The position numbers and the translations under genes were made by a program. The notes beneath the pieces were generated by a model. It was given only the letters and a program-made list of their open reading frames with translations. It was not told the origin of the DNA and made no database searches. DNA of 64,000 nucleotides from GCA-002701455 sp964342575. GTDB lineage: Bacteria; Pseudomonadota; Alphaproteobacteria; Thalassobaculales; Thalassobaculaceae. Numbering within the stretch: the stretch's first letter is position 1; each line of letters starts with the position of its first letter. This document shows, one piece after another, positions 17,147 through 26,414 of this stretch. The stretch covers positions 13,812 through 77,811 of the forward strand of contig CAYFGZ010000003.1 of NCBI GenBank assembly GCA_964342575.1. The letters run 5' to 3'.

Positions 17147-18358
17147 ATGAGTAATGAAACCACAGAGGGGTCACTTTCTGGCATCAAAATTGTTGACTGC
17201 ACTCGAGTATTAGGGGGCCCATATTGCACCCAGATGCTAGGCGACCATGGGGCCGAAATAATCAAAATTGAGCCTCCTCAAGGTGATGAAGTTCGGGATT
17301 GGGGCCCACCATTTAATGGTGATGATGCTGCATATTTCATTGGAGTAAATAGAAATAAGAGGTCTATCGGACTTGATTTAAGTGCGGAAGAGGGAAAAAA
17401 GGTTCTATTAAAGTTATTAGAAGAAGCCGATGTTATAATTGAAAATTATAAAACAGGTTCAATGGAGCGTTGGGGTCTTGGATACGAAGAGATATTAAGT
17501 AAAAAATTTCCACGGCTCATTCATTGCAGAATATCGGGATTTGGTGCGGACGGGCCATACGGAGGGTTTCCGGGATACGATGGTATCATTCAAGCAATGG
17601 TGGGGCATTTCTCGGTTAATGGAGCTATAGAAACAGGCCCTACACGCCTTGGCCTAGCTATGGTAGACATTGGGACTGGGCTTTATGCCGGTAACGCCAT
17701 TCTCATGGCGCTCTTCGAACGCGAACGGTCAGGTGTTGGACAATATCTGGATATGACGTTATACGATTGTGGGCTCTCATTGATGCATCCACATGTACCC
17801 AATTATTTTGTCTCAGGCGGCATGGTGCCAGGGTTGACAGGCAACCCCCATCCCAATATTGCACCTTACGACCTGTTTGATACTAAAACCTGCAAAATAT
17901 TTATTGCTGGGGGCAATGATAGAGCGTGGCGAAGATTATGCGAAGAAGTTGGACGTCCTGAACTGGGAGAGGACCCAAGGTTTCTTACAAATGGAGACCG
18001 TCAAAAAAATAAAGAGGCCTTAAAAGAAGAATTAGAAGGGATATTTGCCGAGGTCAATGGTGAGGAATTTTGCGAAAAACTTTTAGCTGCTGGACTTCCA
18101 GTGGGCCCTATACGCAATACCGAAGAAGTAATGAACCATGAGCACACCAAACATAGAAACATGATAGTGGAAAAAGATTGGTATAAAAATTGGGGCATTC
18201 CAATAAAGTTTTCTCGCACTCCAGGGTCAATTAAAAGGCTACCTCCAAAATTCGGAGAGCATGGTAGAGAAATTCTAAAGGAACACGGTTATACGGAGGA
18301 AGAAATTAGTACATTCGCGCAGTCAGGAATTTTAATTGAAAATCGAAAAAAGATATAA
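17147..18358 (+). CDS. CaiB/BaiF family (class III) CoA transferase
   Basis: Class III transferases move CoA between carboxylic acids through an aspartyl anhydride. The 403-residue protein opens with SGIKIVDCTRVLGGPYCTQMLGDHGAEIIKIEPP, spanning roughly residues 11-44. It has the VNRNKRSIGLDL block and the catalytic aspartate in MVDIGTG near residue 171. HPNIAPYDLF and GLPVGPIRNTEEV come later. I use the ATG at 17147, which has AGG 7 bases before it; an upstream ATG at 17120 lacks a ribosome site. The gene lies 84 bases after subunit B, so the cluster holds two unrelated kinds of CoA-transfer enzyme. The substrate is unknown. Confidence 0.9.
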   Translation: MSNETTEGSLSGIKIVDCTRVLGGPYCTQMLGDHGAEIIKIEPPQGDEVRDWGPPFNGDDAAYFIGVNRNKRSIGLDLSAEEGKKVLLKLLEEADVIIENYKTGSMERWGLGYEEILSKKFPRLIHCRISGFGADGPYGGFPGYDGIIQAMVGHFSVNGAIETGPTRLGLAMVDIGTGLYAGNAILMALFERERSGVGQYLDMTLYDCGLSLMHPHVPNYFVSGGMVPGLTGNPHPNIAPYDLFDTKTCKIFIAGGNDRAWRRLCEEVGRPELGEDPRFLTNGDRQKNKEALKEELEGIFAEVNGEEFCEKLLAAGLPVGPIRNTEEVMNHEHTKHRNMIVEKDWYKNWGIPIKFSRTPGSIKRLPPKFGEHGREILKEHGYTEEEISTFAQSGILIENRKKI

Positions 18359-18456
18359 TTTGAGTGATAAGTCATAGTCTGCTCAGGATTCCTTTGAGAA
18401 TGACTTTTACCTTTATTACACTCGCTGTTGAAACTTTTAATTGAAAGGGGATCGCT

Positions 18457-18852
18457 TTGAGTAAAATTATTAAAACGGATGCAGAGTGGAAAGCCCAACT
18501 AGATGAAATGCAATATGAAGTAACAAGGAAACATGGTACTGAAAGAGCCTGGTCAGGCAAATATGCCGCAAATAAGGATCCGGGGGTTTATAACTGCGTG
18601 TGTTGCGGCCAACCACTATTTGATAGCGATACAAAATTTGAATCGGGGACAGGATGGCCCAGTTTTTATGCGCCAATTTCTGATAAAGTTGTAGAAACTT
18701 CTACTGATCGCAGTTTCTTTATGACACGTGTGGAGGCGCATTGTTCTAAATGTGACGCCCACTTAGGTCATATTTTTGAAGACGGCCCAGCTCCGACAGG
18801 GCTACGGTATTGCATGAATTCCGCCTCATTAGAACTGGTAAAAAAACAGTAA
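18457..18852 (+). CDS. msrB: Peptide-methionine (R)-S-oxide reductase MsrB
   Basis: MsrB repairs methionine R-sulfoxide in proteins. The 131-residue protein has both zinc CxxC pairs (Cys47/Cys50 and CSKC), the FESGTGWPSFY block, AHLGHIFEDGP and the catalytic cysteine at residue 119 in RYCMNS (RYCINS is more usual). The start is TTG at 18457, supported by AAAGGGG 7 bases upstream and by the lack of an ATG before the conserved region. Confidence 0.94.
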   Translation: MSKIIKTDAEWKAQLDEMQYEVTRKHGTERAWSGKYAANKDPGVYNCVCCGQPLFDSDTKFESGTGWPSFYAPISDKVVETSTDRSFFMTRVEAHCSKCDAHLGHIFEDGPAPTGLRYCMNSASLELVKKQ

Positions 18853-18904
18853 ATTGAGAAGCCCATTTTAAATCTTAGGGCCAAGATTCATCAAAAATCT
18901 GTCG

Positions 18905-19879
18905 ATGGGAGCAGATGAGTTGCCTAAAATTGCGATTCTTGACGATTACACAAGCGATTCTCTCAAGCTAGCTGATTGGGCTAAGTTAGCGCCTATGTTT
19001 GAACCAAAGGTATTCAATACGAATTTTGGCGATCACGACGTGATAATAAATCGATTGAGGGACTTTGAAATAATTTGCGCAATGAGAGAGAGAACTCCCT
19101 TCCCAAAGTACGTTCTCGAAAACTTGCCAAAACTGAAATTGCTTGTCACTAGCGGAATGCGGAATGCCTCGATAGATATTTTAGCGGCCGAAAAAATGGG
19201 CGTAATTGTGTGTGGCACGCACGGTTCCGCTGATGCAACCCCTGAACTTACTTGGGGTTTAATTCTAGCTTGTGCTCGCAACATAGCCAGTGATGGTGCC
19301 AATCTTAAAAGAGGGGGGTGGCAAACACAACTTGGTGTGGAGCTAAACGGTAAAACGTTGGGTTTATTAGGTTTGGGAAAAATCGGGCGGCGGGTGGCGG
19401 AATTTGGTCGAGTTTTTAGAATGAATGTTGTGGCCTGGAGCCCAAATTTAACTAAGAGCCGGTGTAGCGATGTTGGAGTAAAATTTGTCTCAAAGGATTC
19501 CCTATTTATGGAGTCAGATTTCTTAAGTATTCATCTTGTTTTGGGAGAAAGCACTCGGAATCTGGTAACTGGTTGTTTGCTTTCGTATATGAAACCCACG
19601 GCCTTCCTAATCAACACTTCTCGTGGTCCGATAGTCGATGAGCAGGCATTTATTGAGGTTTTGAAGAATAGAAAAATTAAAGGAGCTGCGGTTGATGTCT
19701 ACAATATTGAGCCATTACCCGTTTTTCATCCCTTTAGAGAACTAGACAATTTGTTAATGACACCGCATTCGGGCTATTTTACGAAAGAAACCTATAAAAT
19801 GTTTTATTCGCAGATGGTCGAAAATATACAGGCCTGGGCGAAAGGGCGTCCCATGCGAGTGTTAAGCGGGAACCGCTGA
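18905..19879 (+). CDS. D-2-hydroxyacid dehydrogenase family protein
   Basis: This 324-residue NAD-dependent oxidoreductase has the Rossmann motif LGLLGLGKIGRRVA near residues 150-163. Catalytic arginine lies in INTSRGPIVDE, glutamate in VDVYNIEPLP and histidine in TPHSGY. These form the Arg-Glu-His triad of the glycerate/lactate/phosphoglycerate dehydrogenase family. The substrate cannot be assigned. It follows msrB by 52 bases and converges with the arsC-like gene, whose end is 12 bases away. Confidence 0.88.
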   Translation: MGADELPKIAILDDYTSDSLKLADWAKLAPMFEPKVFNTNFGDHDVIINRLRDFEIICAMRERTPFPKYVLENLPKLKLLVTSGMRNASIDILAAEKMGVIVCGTHGSADATPELTWGLILACARNIASDGANLKRGGWQTQLGVELNGKTLGLLGLGKIGRRVAEFGRVFRMNVVAWSPNLTKSRCSDVGVKFVSKDSLFMESDFLSIHLVLGESTRNLVTGCLLSYMKPTAFLINTSRGPIVDEQAFIEVLKNRKIKGAAVDVYNIEPLPVFHPFRELDNLLMTPHSGYFTKETYKMFYSQMVENIQAWAKGRPMRVLSGNR

Positions 19880-19890
19880 CCTCTCTAAAA

Positions 19891-20238
19891 TTATAGTATG
19901 TCTAGGATTCTTTCGGGTGGTCGACCTAATGCAGCCCGGTTATTGGCAACTACAATAGGGCGTTCTATTAGAATTGGATTGTCGACCATCGCCTGAAGCA
20001 ATTCCTGCGTACTTCTGCTGTCATCCGCCAAATTCAGATCTTTAAAGATAGCCTCTTTTGTACGCATTAATTCTCGGGGTTGAAAGCCAAGCAAAGCTAG
20101 AATTTTTTTCAATTCGCTCACTGTAGGGGGAGTAGATAGGTATTCGATAATCTTTGGTTCATAACCTTTTTGCTGCAAAAGAGTCAGTGTTTCCCTTGAT
20201 TTTGAACATCGCGGATTGTGGTAGAGTTTTATTTTCAT
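19891..20238 (-). CDS. arsC: Arsenate reductase family protein (ArsC, glutaredoxin-type)
   Basis: The 115-residue protein has the ArsC signature YHNPRCSKSRETL with the reactive cysteine at residue 11. It continues with IIEYLSTPP, KEAIFKDLNL, and a C-terminal PILIERPIVV then LGRPPERIL, including the arginines used for arsenate binding. The family reduces arsenate with glutathione and glutaredoxin. No arsenite pump or arsR is nearby, so a general role, or a different member of the Spx/ArsC family, is possible. Confidence 0.87.
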   Translation of the reverse strand: MKIKLYHNPRCSKSRETLTLLQQKGYEPKIIEYLSTPPTVSELKKILALLGFQPRELMRTKEAIFKDLNLADDSRSTQELLQAMVDNPILIERPIVVANNRAALGRPPERILDIL

Positions 20239-20300
20239 ATTCTGGTTACCCCTTGCTTCTTTGTAGATGTATGTGAATAAACTGTTAGAAATTCACTAAT

Positions 20301-20312
20301 CCAAACGTTTGG
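20301..20312. promoter_or_regulatory. Perfect palindrome resembling a LacI-family operator
   Basis: CCAAACGTTTGG is a 12-base perfect palindrome with a central CG flanked by A-rich and T-rich halves, as in many LacI/GalR operators. It lies between the arsC-like gene (starting 63 bases to the left) and the aldo/keto reductase gene (118 bases to the right). No LacI-type regulator gene is in the window, so the match rests on shape only. Confidence 0.4.
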
Positions 20313-20429
20313 CGTTTCTATTTAAATTTTTTAGTCTGGATAATTTGTTACCGTTGAAAGTATATTAGTATGTTTATATGTCGTGGAATAGTATCAATAA
20401 ATGGCTAGTGAACTTGTAAGGGGGATGGA

Positions 20430-21437
20430 TTGGATTATCGTTATTTAGGTCGATCGGGCTTAAAGGTATCACCTCTTTGCTTGGGCACCATGCTATTTGG
20501 GCGCGAAACCTCGTCCCAGGAGAGCCAATTAATAATTGAATCGGCTAGGGAGATTGGCGTTAATTTTATCGACACGGCAGATACCTATGTTTCGGGAGAC
20601 TCAGAGCGACTTGTTGGACGCTGCATTAAAACGTCAAGAAATTCGTGGGTTTTAGCCACTAAACTCGCTAACAAAATGAGTGATAATCCGAATAGTGGTG
20701 GTTTGTCTCGGAAATGGGTGTTACAGGCATGCGAAGATTCGTTAAAGCGACTCAAGAGTGAATACATAGATATTTATTATCTTCATAAGGAGGATCACAA
20801 TACACCCTTGGAAGAGACTATAAAGGCTATGGGAGATTTGATAAGGGAAGGAAAAATTCGGTATTTTGGGCTATCAAATTACAGATCATGGCGTGTGGCG
20901 GAGATCTGTAATATATGCGACAATTATGGTATTGATCGTCCTATAGTCAGCCAGCCGTATTATAATGCTATGAACCGAATGCCTGAGATAGAACATATAC
21001 CAGCGTGCGTAAATTATGGTTTGGGGGTCGTGCCTTACAGTCCCCTGGCACGGGGAGTACTGACCGGTAAATACTCAGAAAAAGGAAAGCCGGAGAAGGG
21101 TAGTAGGGTTGATCGCAAGGATCGCCGTATTATGCAAACAGAGTGGCGCCTCGAGTCTATTGAGATCGTAAAGAAAATCAAGAGCTATGCTAGAAAACGT
21201 GGCGCTACGACAATTGATATCGCTATAGGATGGTTACTTAATAACAGCGCTGTAGACTCTATAGTCGCTGGTCCACGAACACTCGATCAGTGGAATGCGT
21301 ATGCTGCTGCCCTAAATTACAATTTTAACGCGGAAGATGAGGCGTTGATAGATAGATATGTAACGACAGGACACCCCTCGACCCCTGGTTACAACGACCC
21401 CTCGTACCCCATTGAAGGGCGGTATTCGAAAAGTTAG
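20430..21437 (+). CDS. Aldo/keto reductase
   Basis: This 335-residue NADPH-dependent (beta/alpha)8-barrel reductase opens with DYRYLGRSGLKVSPLCLGTM. Catalytic residues sit in DTADTY (Asp, Tyr), VLATKL (Lys) and YYLHKED (His). The cofactor loop is near VAGPRTLDQ. The start is TTG at 20430, with AGGGGG ending 6 bases before it; the nearby ATG at 20425 is out of frame. The substrate is unknown. It converges with the tcuA-like gene. Confidence 0.9.
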   Translation: MDYRYLGRSGLKVSPLCLGTMLFGRETSSQESQLIIESAREIGVNFIDTADTYVSGDSERLVGRCIKTSRNSWVLATKLANKMSDNPNSGGLSRKWVLQACEDSLKRLKSEYIDIYYLHKEDHNTPLEETIKAMGDLIREGKIRYFGLSNYRSWRVAEICNICDNYGIDRPIVSQPYYNAMNRMPEIEHIPACVNYGLGVVPYSPLARGVLTGKYSEKGKPEKGSRVDRKDRRIMQTEWRLESIEIVKKIKSYARKRGATTIDIAIGWLLNNSAVDSIVAGPRTLDQWNAYAAALNYNFNAEDEALIDRYVTTGHPSTPGYNDPSYPIEGRYSKS

Positions 21438-21474
21438 TGTGGTTTTATTTTGGTCACAAATCAAAAAAAGTATG

Positions 21475-22959
21475 TCATGAACGGTAATTGGCCGCGCTTC
21501 TGCCTGCAATCCGACCGAAGACAGCCCCAGAAACCAGCCCAGTGCCGCCCGGATAATTGAAATGGAATAATCCACCGACCATCTCTCCGCAGCAAAACAA
21601 CCCGGGTATTGGACGCCAATCGGTTCCAATAACCTGGGCATGATTGTTTACTTTTAGTCCGCCAAACGTAAAAGTAATGCCACCAGTGGCTGAGTATGCC
21701 ACAAATGGTGGTTCATCCAACCGCAATGCCCAGTTTGTTTTGTTGGGAGTAAGATTAATGGTTGTAAGACCATCCTTCTTTGTTGGATCGAAGAGTTCGG
21801 GATCACAAGCTGCATGATTATAATCGTACAGTGTCCTTAAGGCTTGAGCTCGATCATCGATATCTAACAATTGAATTAACTCTTCTATAGTGTCGGCGGA
21901 TACAGGTTCGCTGGTACTGTAACGGGGCTCCAGAAGATGAATAGTTTTTTGATCAAAAATTTGCCATGCCAGTGAACCAGGCTGCTTTAGAATTTCACCT
22001 CCATATTTGGCATAAGTATACAGGCCAACGTCTTCACCCTCATCGCAAAACCTCAACCCATTTCGATTAATCATTACACCGAAGGGGTAAGATAGGCGGT
22101 TCGACTTATCGGTTCGAGCTCGATCAGCAAACTCTGGCCACTCGTTGGAGATCGGCGTAGAATGCTTGCCAGACCATTGCCCCCAAGGCAATGCCCCAAG
22201 AGCTAATGCCATTCTCAGACCATCGCCTTGATTATGGGCCGTTCCTCTTACTTTTGCGTGGTCCCAGGGAGCGGCTAGATATTGGGAGCGCCACTGCGAA
22301 TTAGCCTCAAACCCCCCGCACGCTAAAACGATTCCAGTACTGGTGATTTCCTTCAACCCGTCGGGTCCTTTAACGACAATCCCGCACACTGCACCTTTAT
22401 TATCCCTGATTAGATCAATTGCTGCCGTTTCATAGCGTATTTCAATTGAGTTTTTTTCTGTAGTCTTGAACCAATTTGTTGAAAGACCAATTCCTTCGTG
22501 TTCTGCACGGATGATTGCACCTTTTTGCCATTTAATGCGATTTCCCACTTTTATGCCGGACAAGGTTGAAGCAGGCTCCATAGGAATTCCGCCATACTCA
22601 TGGGCCCAACGGATTGTATCAAATGAATTATCAATCAAAATAGCGGCTAGTTCTTTGTCTGTTTTATTATGTGTCACCCGTAATAGATCATTCCACATAT
22701 CATTTTTTGTATAAGCTAGGACGTCTTCAAAGAAACCTGGAATTACCTCACCCGCCGTTGGAACCATTGCTTCTAACTCTTTCGGGTCATCAAAGGCTAT
22801 TCGGAATAACCCACCGGAAAAGAAAGTATTACCCCCTCGCTCCTGTCTATTGGCTTTTTCCAATACCAAAATGCGATTAGCCCCAGCCTCTCCAGCGGAA
22901 TTGGCGGCGGCCAGAGCAGCGTTGCCGGCCCCGACAACAATTACATCATAATCGGGCAT
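21475..22959 (-). CDS. tcuA: FAD-dependent oxidoreductase, tricarballylate dehydrogenase (TcuA)-like
   Basis: The 494-residue flavoprotein of the fumarate reductase/succinate dehydrogenase family has the FAD-binding start DYDVIVVGAGNAALAAANSA. GGNTFFSGGLFR follows near residue 42, an ACGGFEAN segment lies mid-protein, and GLFCCGEMVGGLFHFNYPGGTGL is at the C-terminal FAD site. The pattern is that of TcuA, which oxidises tricarballylate to cis-aconitate. The partner tcuB and tcuC genes are not adjacent, so the substrate could be another polycarboxylate. It has a clear ribosome site (AAGGAGG) just upstream. Confidence 0.85.
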   Translation of the reverse strand: MPDYDVIVVGAGNAALAAANSAGEAGANRILVLEKANRQERGGNTFFSGGLFRIAFDDPKELEAMVPTAGEVIPGFFEDVLAYTKNDMWNDLLRVTHNKTDKELAAILIDNSFDTIRWAHEYGGIPMEPASTLSGIKVGNRIKWQKGAIIRAEHEGIGLSTNWFKTTEKNSIEIRYETAAIDLIRDNKGAVCGIVVKGPDGLKEITSTGIVLACGGFEANSQWRSQYLAAPWDHAKVRGTAHNQGDGLRMALALGALPWGQWSGKHSTPISNEWPEFADRARTDKSNRLSYPFGVMINRNGLRFCDEGEDVGLYTYAKYGGEILKQPGSLAWQIFDQKTIHLLEPRYSTSEPVSADTIEELIQLLDIDDRAQALRTLYDYNHAACDPELFDPTKKDGLTTINLTPNKTNWALRLDEPPFVAYSATGGITFTFGGLKVNNHAQVIGTDWRPIPGLFCCGEMVGGLFHFNYPGGTGLVSGAVFGRIAGRSAANYRS

Positions 22960-23135
22960 TTTAAGTTCCTCCTTATCGAGCTTTCATAGCACAAAAACTT
23001 GTATAAATTTTATTGTCTGTATTCCGGTTAAATATTAATCCGCATATGGATAGATTAGTAGTCCAGAGAAGCAATGGAACCGGGAGCACAGTTGCAAAGA
23101 ATTTCAGAAATTATATATAGAAAGGTATCTTTTAA

Positions 23136-24959
23136 TTAAGTAATCCCTTTGCTGCGACTTTGACGTTTCCGAACATGTATATCCAGGTAACGTTTACGGA
23201 GCCTTATGTATCGGGGTGTTATCTCTACGAGTTCGTCCTCCTGAATATACGCAATAGCCATTTCTAAAGTCATCTTCATTGGAGGAGTTAGATCGATGGC
23301 ATCGTCTTTCCCGGCGGCTCGAAAATTAGTAAGTTGTTTAGACTTAAGGGGATTGACTTCTAGATCATTGTTTCTTTTATGTTCACCTATAATCATTCCA
23401 CCATAGACCGCATCACCTGCATTAATCATTAATACACCTCTATCCTCTAGATTGAATAAGGCATACGGTGACGCTTTTCCCTTTTCTCGGGAGATCAGGA
23501 CTCCCGTCCGCCGCCCGGGTATCTTCCCCTTATGTACCTCATAGCAATTAAACAATCTATTTAAGACGCCAGTTCCACGCGTTTGTGTCAAAAATTCCCC
23601 CTGATACCCTATAAGACCTCGAGACGGACATAAGAAGGTTAAACGTTGCTTGCCGCCAACTGAGGGATGCATTTCTTGAAGTTCTCCTTTTCGACTTGAA
23701 AGTCCTTTTACAACGATACCAGAATAATTTTCGTCAACATCAATTACGACCTCTTCAATCGGTTCCAATTGCCGCCCATTTGCCTGATCGAGTTTATAGA
23801 GTACGCGTGGTCTGCTAATAGACATTTCATAACCTTCTCTGCGCATTTGTTCTATTAGAACAGCAAGCTGCAGTTCGCCTCGACCCGAAACTTCGAATGC
23901 GTCGTTTTCCATTGTTGTCGATACATTGATGGCTATGTTCCCCTCTGCTTCACGAAGCAGACGTTCTCCTAATGCGCGAGACGTCACTTTATCGCCATCG
24001 AGACCGGAAAAAGGACTGTCATTTATACTGAAGGTAACTGCAATGGTGGGTGGATCGATTGCCTCTGCTGATATTGGAATAGCTATACTTGGATCGGTAA
24101 TTGTATCTGCAACAGTCGTTTTAGAAAGACCTGCTATTGCTATTATATCGCCTGCGGTAGCTGCATCCAAGGGCACTCTATCCAATCCCCTAAAGGCGAG
24201 AATCTTTGTTATTCTGCCTTCTTCTTTTATCTCACCGTCGCGGTTTACCGACCGTATCCTGGCATTGGACCTTATCTCTCCCGACGAGATACGGCCAGTT
24301 AGTATTCTTCCAAGAAAATGATCGTGTTCCAGAGTCGTCACTAACATTCGAAACGGAAGATTTGTTTCAACCGATGGCATGGGGACGTGAGTTATTATTT
24401 TTTCAAATAAACATTTCATATTATCGAGGGGAAAATTTGGATCCTCCGATGCCCAACCTAATTTTGCTGACGTGAACAAAGTGGGGAAATCCAGCTGTTC
24501 GTCCGTGGCCCCCATAGTGGTGAATAGATCGAACATTTCATCTTGCACCTCGAAAGCTCTTTGGTCTGGTTTATCAACTTTATTTACAATCACTATGGGC
24601 TTCAATCCCAACCGTAACGCCTTCCCTAGTACAAATTTGGTTTGCGGCATCGTACCTTCTGCCGCATCGACTAGCACCAATACGCCGTCGACCATGGATA
24701 GTATGCGCTCTACTTCACCTCCAAAGTCCGCATGCCCTGGGGTATCAACGATATTAATTCGTATATCCTCCCATATGACTGATGTGCATTTTGCTAGTAT
24801 CGTGATTCCACGTTCACGTTCTAGATCACTGGAGTCTAAAACTCTTTCCGCAACCGTTTTATTTTTATGGAACGTACCCGATTGCTGAAGTAAGGCATCT
24901 ACCAAAGTTGTCTTGCCATGATCTACATGTGCTATAATAGCGATATTTCGTAGTTCCAT
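23136..24959 (-). CDS. typA: Ribosome-associated translational GTPase TypA/BipA
   Basis: TypA is a five-domain GTPase related to EF-G that acts in ribosome assembly and stress adaptation. The 607-residue form from the ATG at 24959 begins MELRNIAIIAHVDHGKTTLVD, typical of the family; an ATG six codons upstream is less usual. G motifs are AHVDHGKT, RGITI, DTPGHADFGGEV, NKVDKPDQR and SAKLG. The C-terminal block includes EEVVIDVDENYSG and GRRTGVLISREKG. Confidence 0.96.
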   Translation of the reverse strand: MELRNIAIIAHVDHGKTTLVDALLQQSGTFHKNKTVAERVLDSSDLERERGITILAKCTSVIWEDIRINIVDTPGHADFGGEVERILSMVDGVLVLVDAAEGTMPQTKFVLGKALRLGLKPIVIVNKVDKPDQRAFEVQDEMFDLFTTMGATDEQLDFPTLFTSAKLGWASEDPNFPLDNMKCLFEKIITHVPMPSVETNLPFRMLVTTLEHDHFLGRILTGRISSGEIRSNARIRSVNRDGEIKEEGRITKILAFRGLDRVPLDAATAGDIIAIAGLSKTTVADTITDPSIAIPISAEAIDPPTIAVTFSINDSPFSGLDGDKVTSRALGERLLREAEGNIAINVSTTMENDAFEVSGRGELQLAVLIEQMRREGYEMSISRPRVLYKLDQANGRQLEPIEEVVIDVDENYSGIVVKGLSSRKGELQEMHPSVGGKQRLTFLCPSRGLIGYQGEFLTQTRGTGVLNRLFNCYEVHKGKIPGRRTGVLISREKGKASPYALFNLEDRGVLMINAGDAVYGGMIIGEHKRNNDLEVNPLKSKQLTNFRAAGKDDAIDLTPPMKMTLEMAIAYIQEDELVEITPRYIRLRKRYLDIHVRKRQSRSKGIT

Positions 24960-25220
24960 AGTAGTGGTTTCTTTCATTCGCGTTCAACCCCATAGGTGTA
25001 AAGCTATAGTGCGTTGTGGGGCTAATTATCGATACTGCATGATATGACAAACATTAGAGGCAAGATACTCCGTGAATAGTGCTTTAGAAATGCGATACTT
25101 AATCTTTGAATAATCTATGTGAAATAGTTTATCATCAGGAGTTGCATGTTTTTTGTGTCCATAAGATATACAGTATTAAACAAAGATAATTGCAAAAATA
25201 TGTTATAGTTGAGTTTGAAT

Positions 25221-25544
25221 ATGGAAAAACAATATCATGCGCATGTATACTTTAATGACGATACACGGCAAGTGGCGCATCGTTTAAAGGCACGAATAAA
25301 AAAAACGTTTGATGTCGAAATTGGTAGTTTTCACGAAAAGTTGGTTGGACCGCATCCGAATTGGAGTTATCAAATCAAATTTAGCGGCAGAGCATTTGGG
25401 GAAATTGTACCTTGGCTTATGCGCAATCGTGATGGTCTGACTATTTTCATACATTCTTGCACTGGCGATAATTACAGCGACCATACAAAATATGTCTGCT
25501 GGTTGGGAGCATCTAAACAATTAAAATTAGGAATATTCGAATAA
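25221..25544 (+). CDS. DOPA 4,5-dioxygenase family protein
   Basis: The 107-residue protein matches the small DOPA 4,5-dioxygenase family. It opens with YHAHVYFNDDTRQVAHRL and has VGPHPNWSYQIKF, IVPWLMRNRDGLTIFIHSCTGD and DHTKYVCWLG. Its histidines (HAH, PHP, H in IHS, DH) are the likely metal ligands. Bacterial members are mostly uncharacterised. I use the ATG at 25221; a TTG four codons upstream is possible and neither has a clear ribosome site. Confidence 0.86.
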   Translation: MEKQYHAHVYFNDDTRQVAHRLKARIKKTFDVEIGSFHEKLVGPHPNWSYQIKFSGRAFGEIVPWLMRNRDGLTIFIHSCTGDNYSDHTKYVCWLGASKQLKLGIFE

Positions 25545-25550
25545 CGAATA

Positions 25551-26339
25551 TTATTTTTCGTCTTTCTTAACCGATCTATCGGGAAAAAAATCAAGACAAA
25601 CTTTTAATTTTTCCGTGGTCATCCCAGGGGACTCACTACAAGTAATATATAGTTCACGGCATTCTGTATAGTCTTTATCAGACGTATTGAACCTAAGGTC
25701 TTCGCATATCTCTGTAAATCTTTTGGCTAGTGTGACAAAAGACGACCCGGAGTCTCCTTGTACGGTGTCTGTCCTTTTATTCAAGGGTTGTACTCTTAAA
25801 AATTGAGCAATTGCTTCGTTGGCCCGATTGAGTGGGATTTCTGCCAACCCTTCATCTCCCATAAGTGTCCAATATTTAATATAAATATTTTCGCCTAGCA
25901 TCATTTGACGCATAACCGGGGGTATTAGGCCAGGTGTAGCAGAGCCCCAGACAATGAATTCAATTTGTTTTCCACGTTGCTTATACAAAGTGGGGTTAAA
26001 CCCTACCTCTAGTTTTTTTAAAGTTTCTAATTCAATTGCGTCGAAATTATCAACCCAAAATGTTGGCAACTTATTTTTTGTAAGCTGTTTTCGCATAGTT
26101 CGAGGCAGTCGGAATCTAGCCCATATACTATCATCTTTCTTTTTAAAAATATGCAGCCTATATCCCTTTGTTGTATTAATCCTCGCTTCTATAAAGGGTT
26201 TTTTGCTGACGGGATCTGTTAAAACTTCTACGTACCACTGAACTCGACTTCCCCAGCTCGGGTTAATGCTAAAAGCTGTCGTGATGATCACAACTGAAAA
26301 GTATAAACAACAGTGGCGAAGACAACTTTTAAACCACAT
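25551..26339 (-). CDS. Secreted or periplasmic protein of unknown function
   Basis: I do not recognise this 262-residue protein. It has a likely signal peptide: basic start MWFKSCLRHC, a hydrophobic stretch to about residue 25, and a possible cut after SWG. The mature part is charged, with a strand-rich middle and a C-terminal region holding four cysteines within about 45 residues (ICEDL, YTECREL, ITCSES, KVCLDF), which could form two disulfides. It converges with the DOPA-dioxygenase-like gene (6 bases) and diverges from the alpha/beta hydrolase gene. Confidence 0.65.
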   Translation of the reverse strand: MWFKSCLRHCCLYFSVVIITTAFSINPSWGSRVQWYVEVLTDPVSKKPFIEARINTTKGYRLHIFKKKDDSIWARFRLPRTMRKQLTKNKLPTFWVDNFDAIELETLKKLEVGFNPTLYKQRGKQIEFIVWGSATPGLIPPVMRQMMLGENIYIKYWTLMGDEGLAEIPLNRANEAIAQFLRVQPLNKRTDTVQGDSGSSFVTLAKRFTEICEDLRFNTSDKDYTECRELYITCSESPGMTTEKLKVCLDFFPDRSVKKDEK

Positions 26340-26414
26340 ATTTTTCCTACTCTTTTTTTAAGTGCGGGTTATAGTCTATAGTTTTTGAGACAGTGAGAAA
26401 ACAGGTAACTACAA

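Noticed and set aside
23926..24888. Three plus-strand frames of 89 to 138 codons across typA
   Set aside because: All are antisense shadows of typA, whose GTPase motifs run through the same bases.
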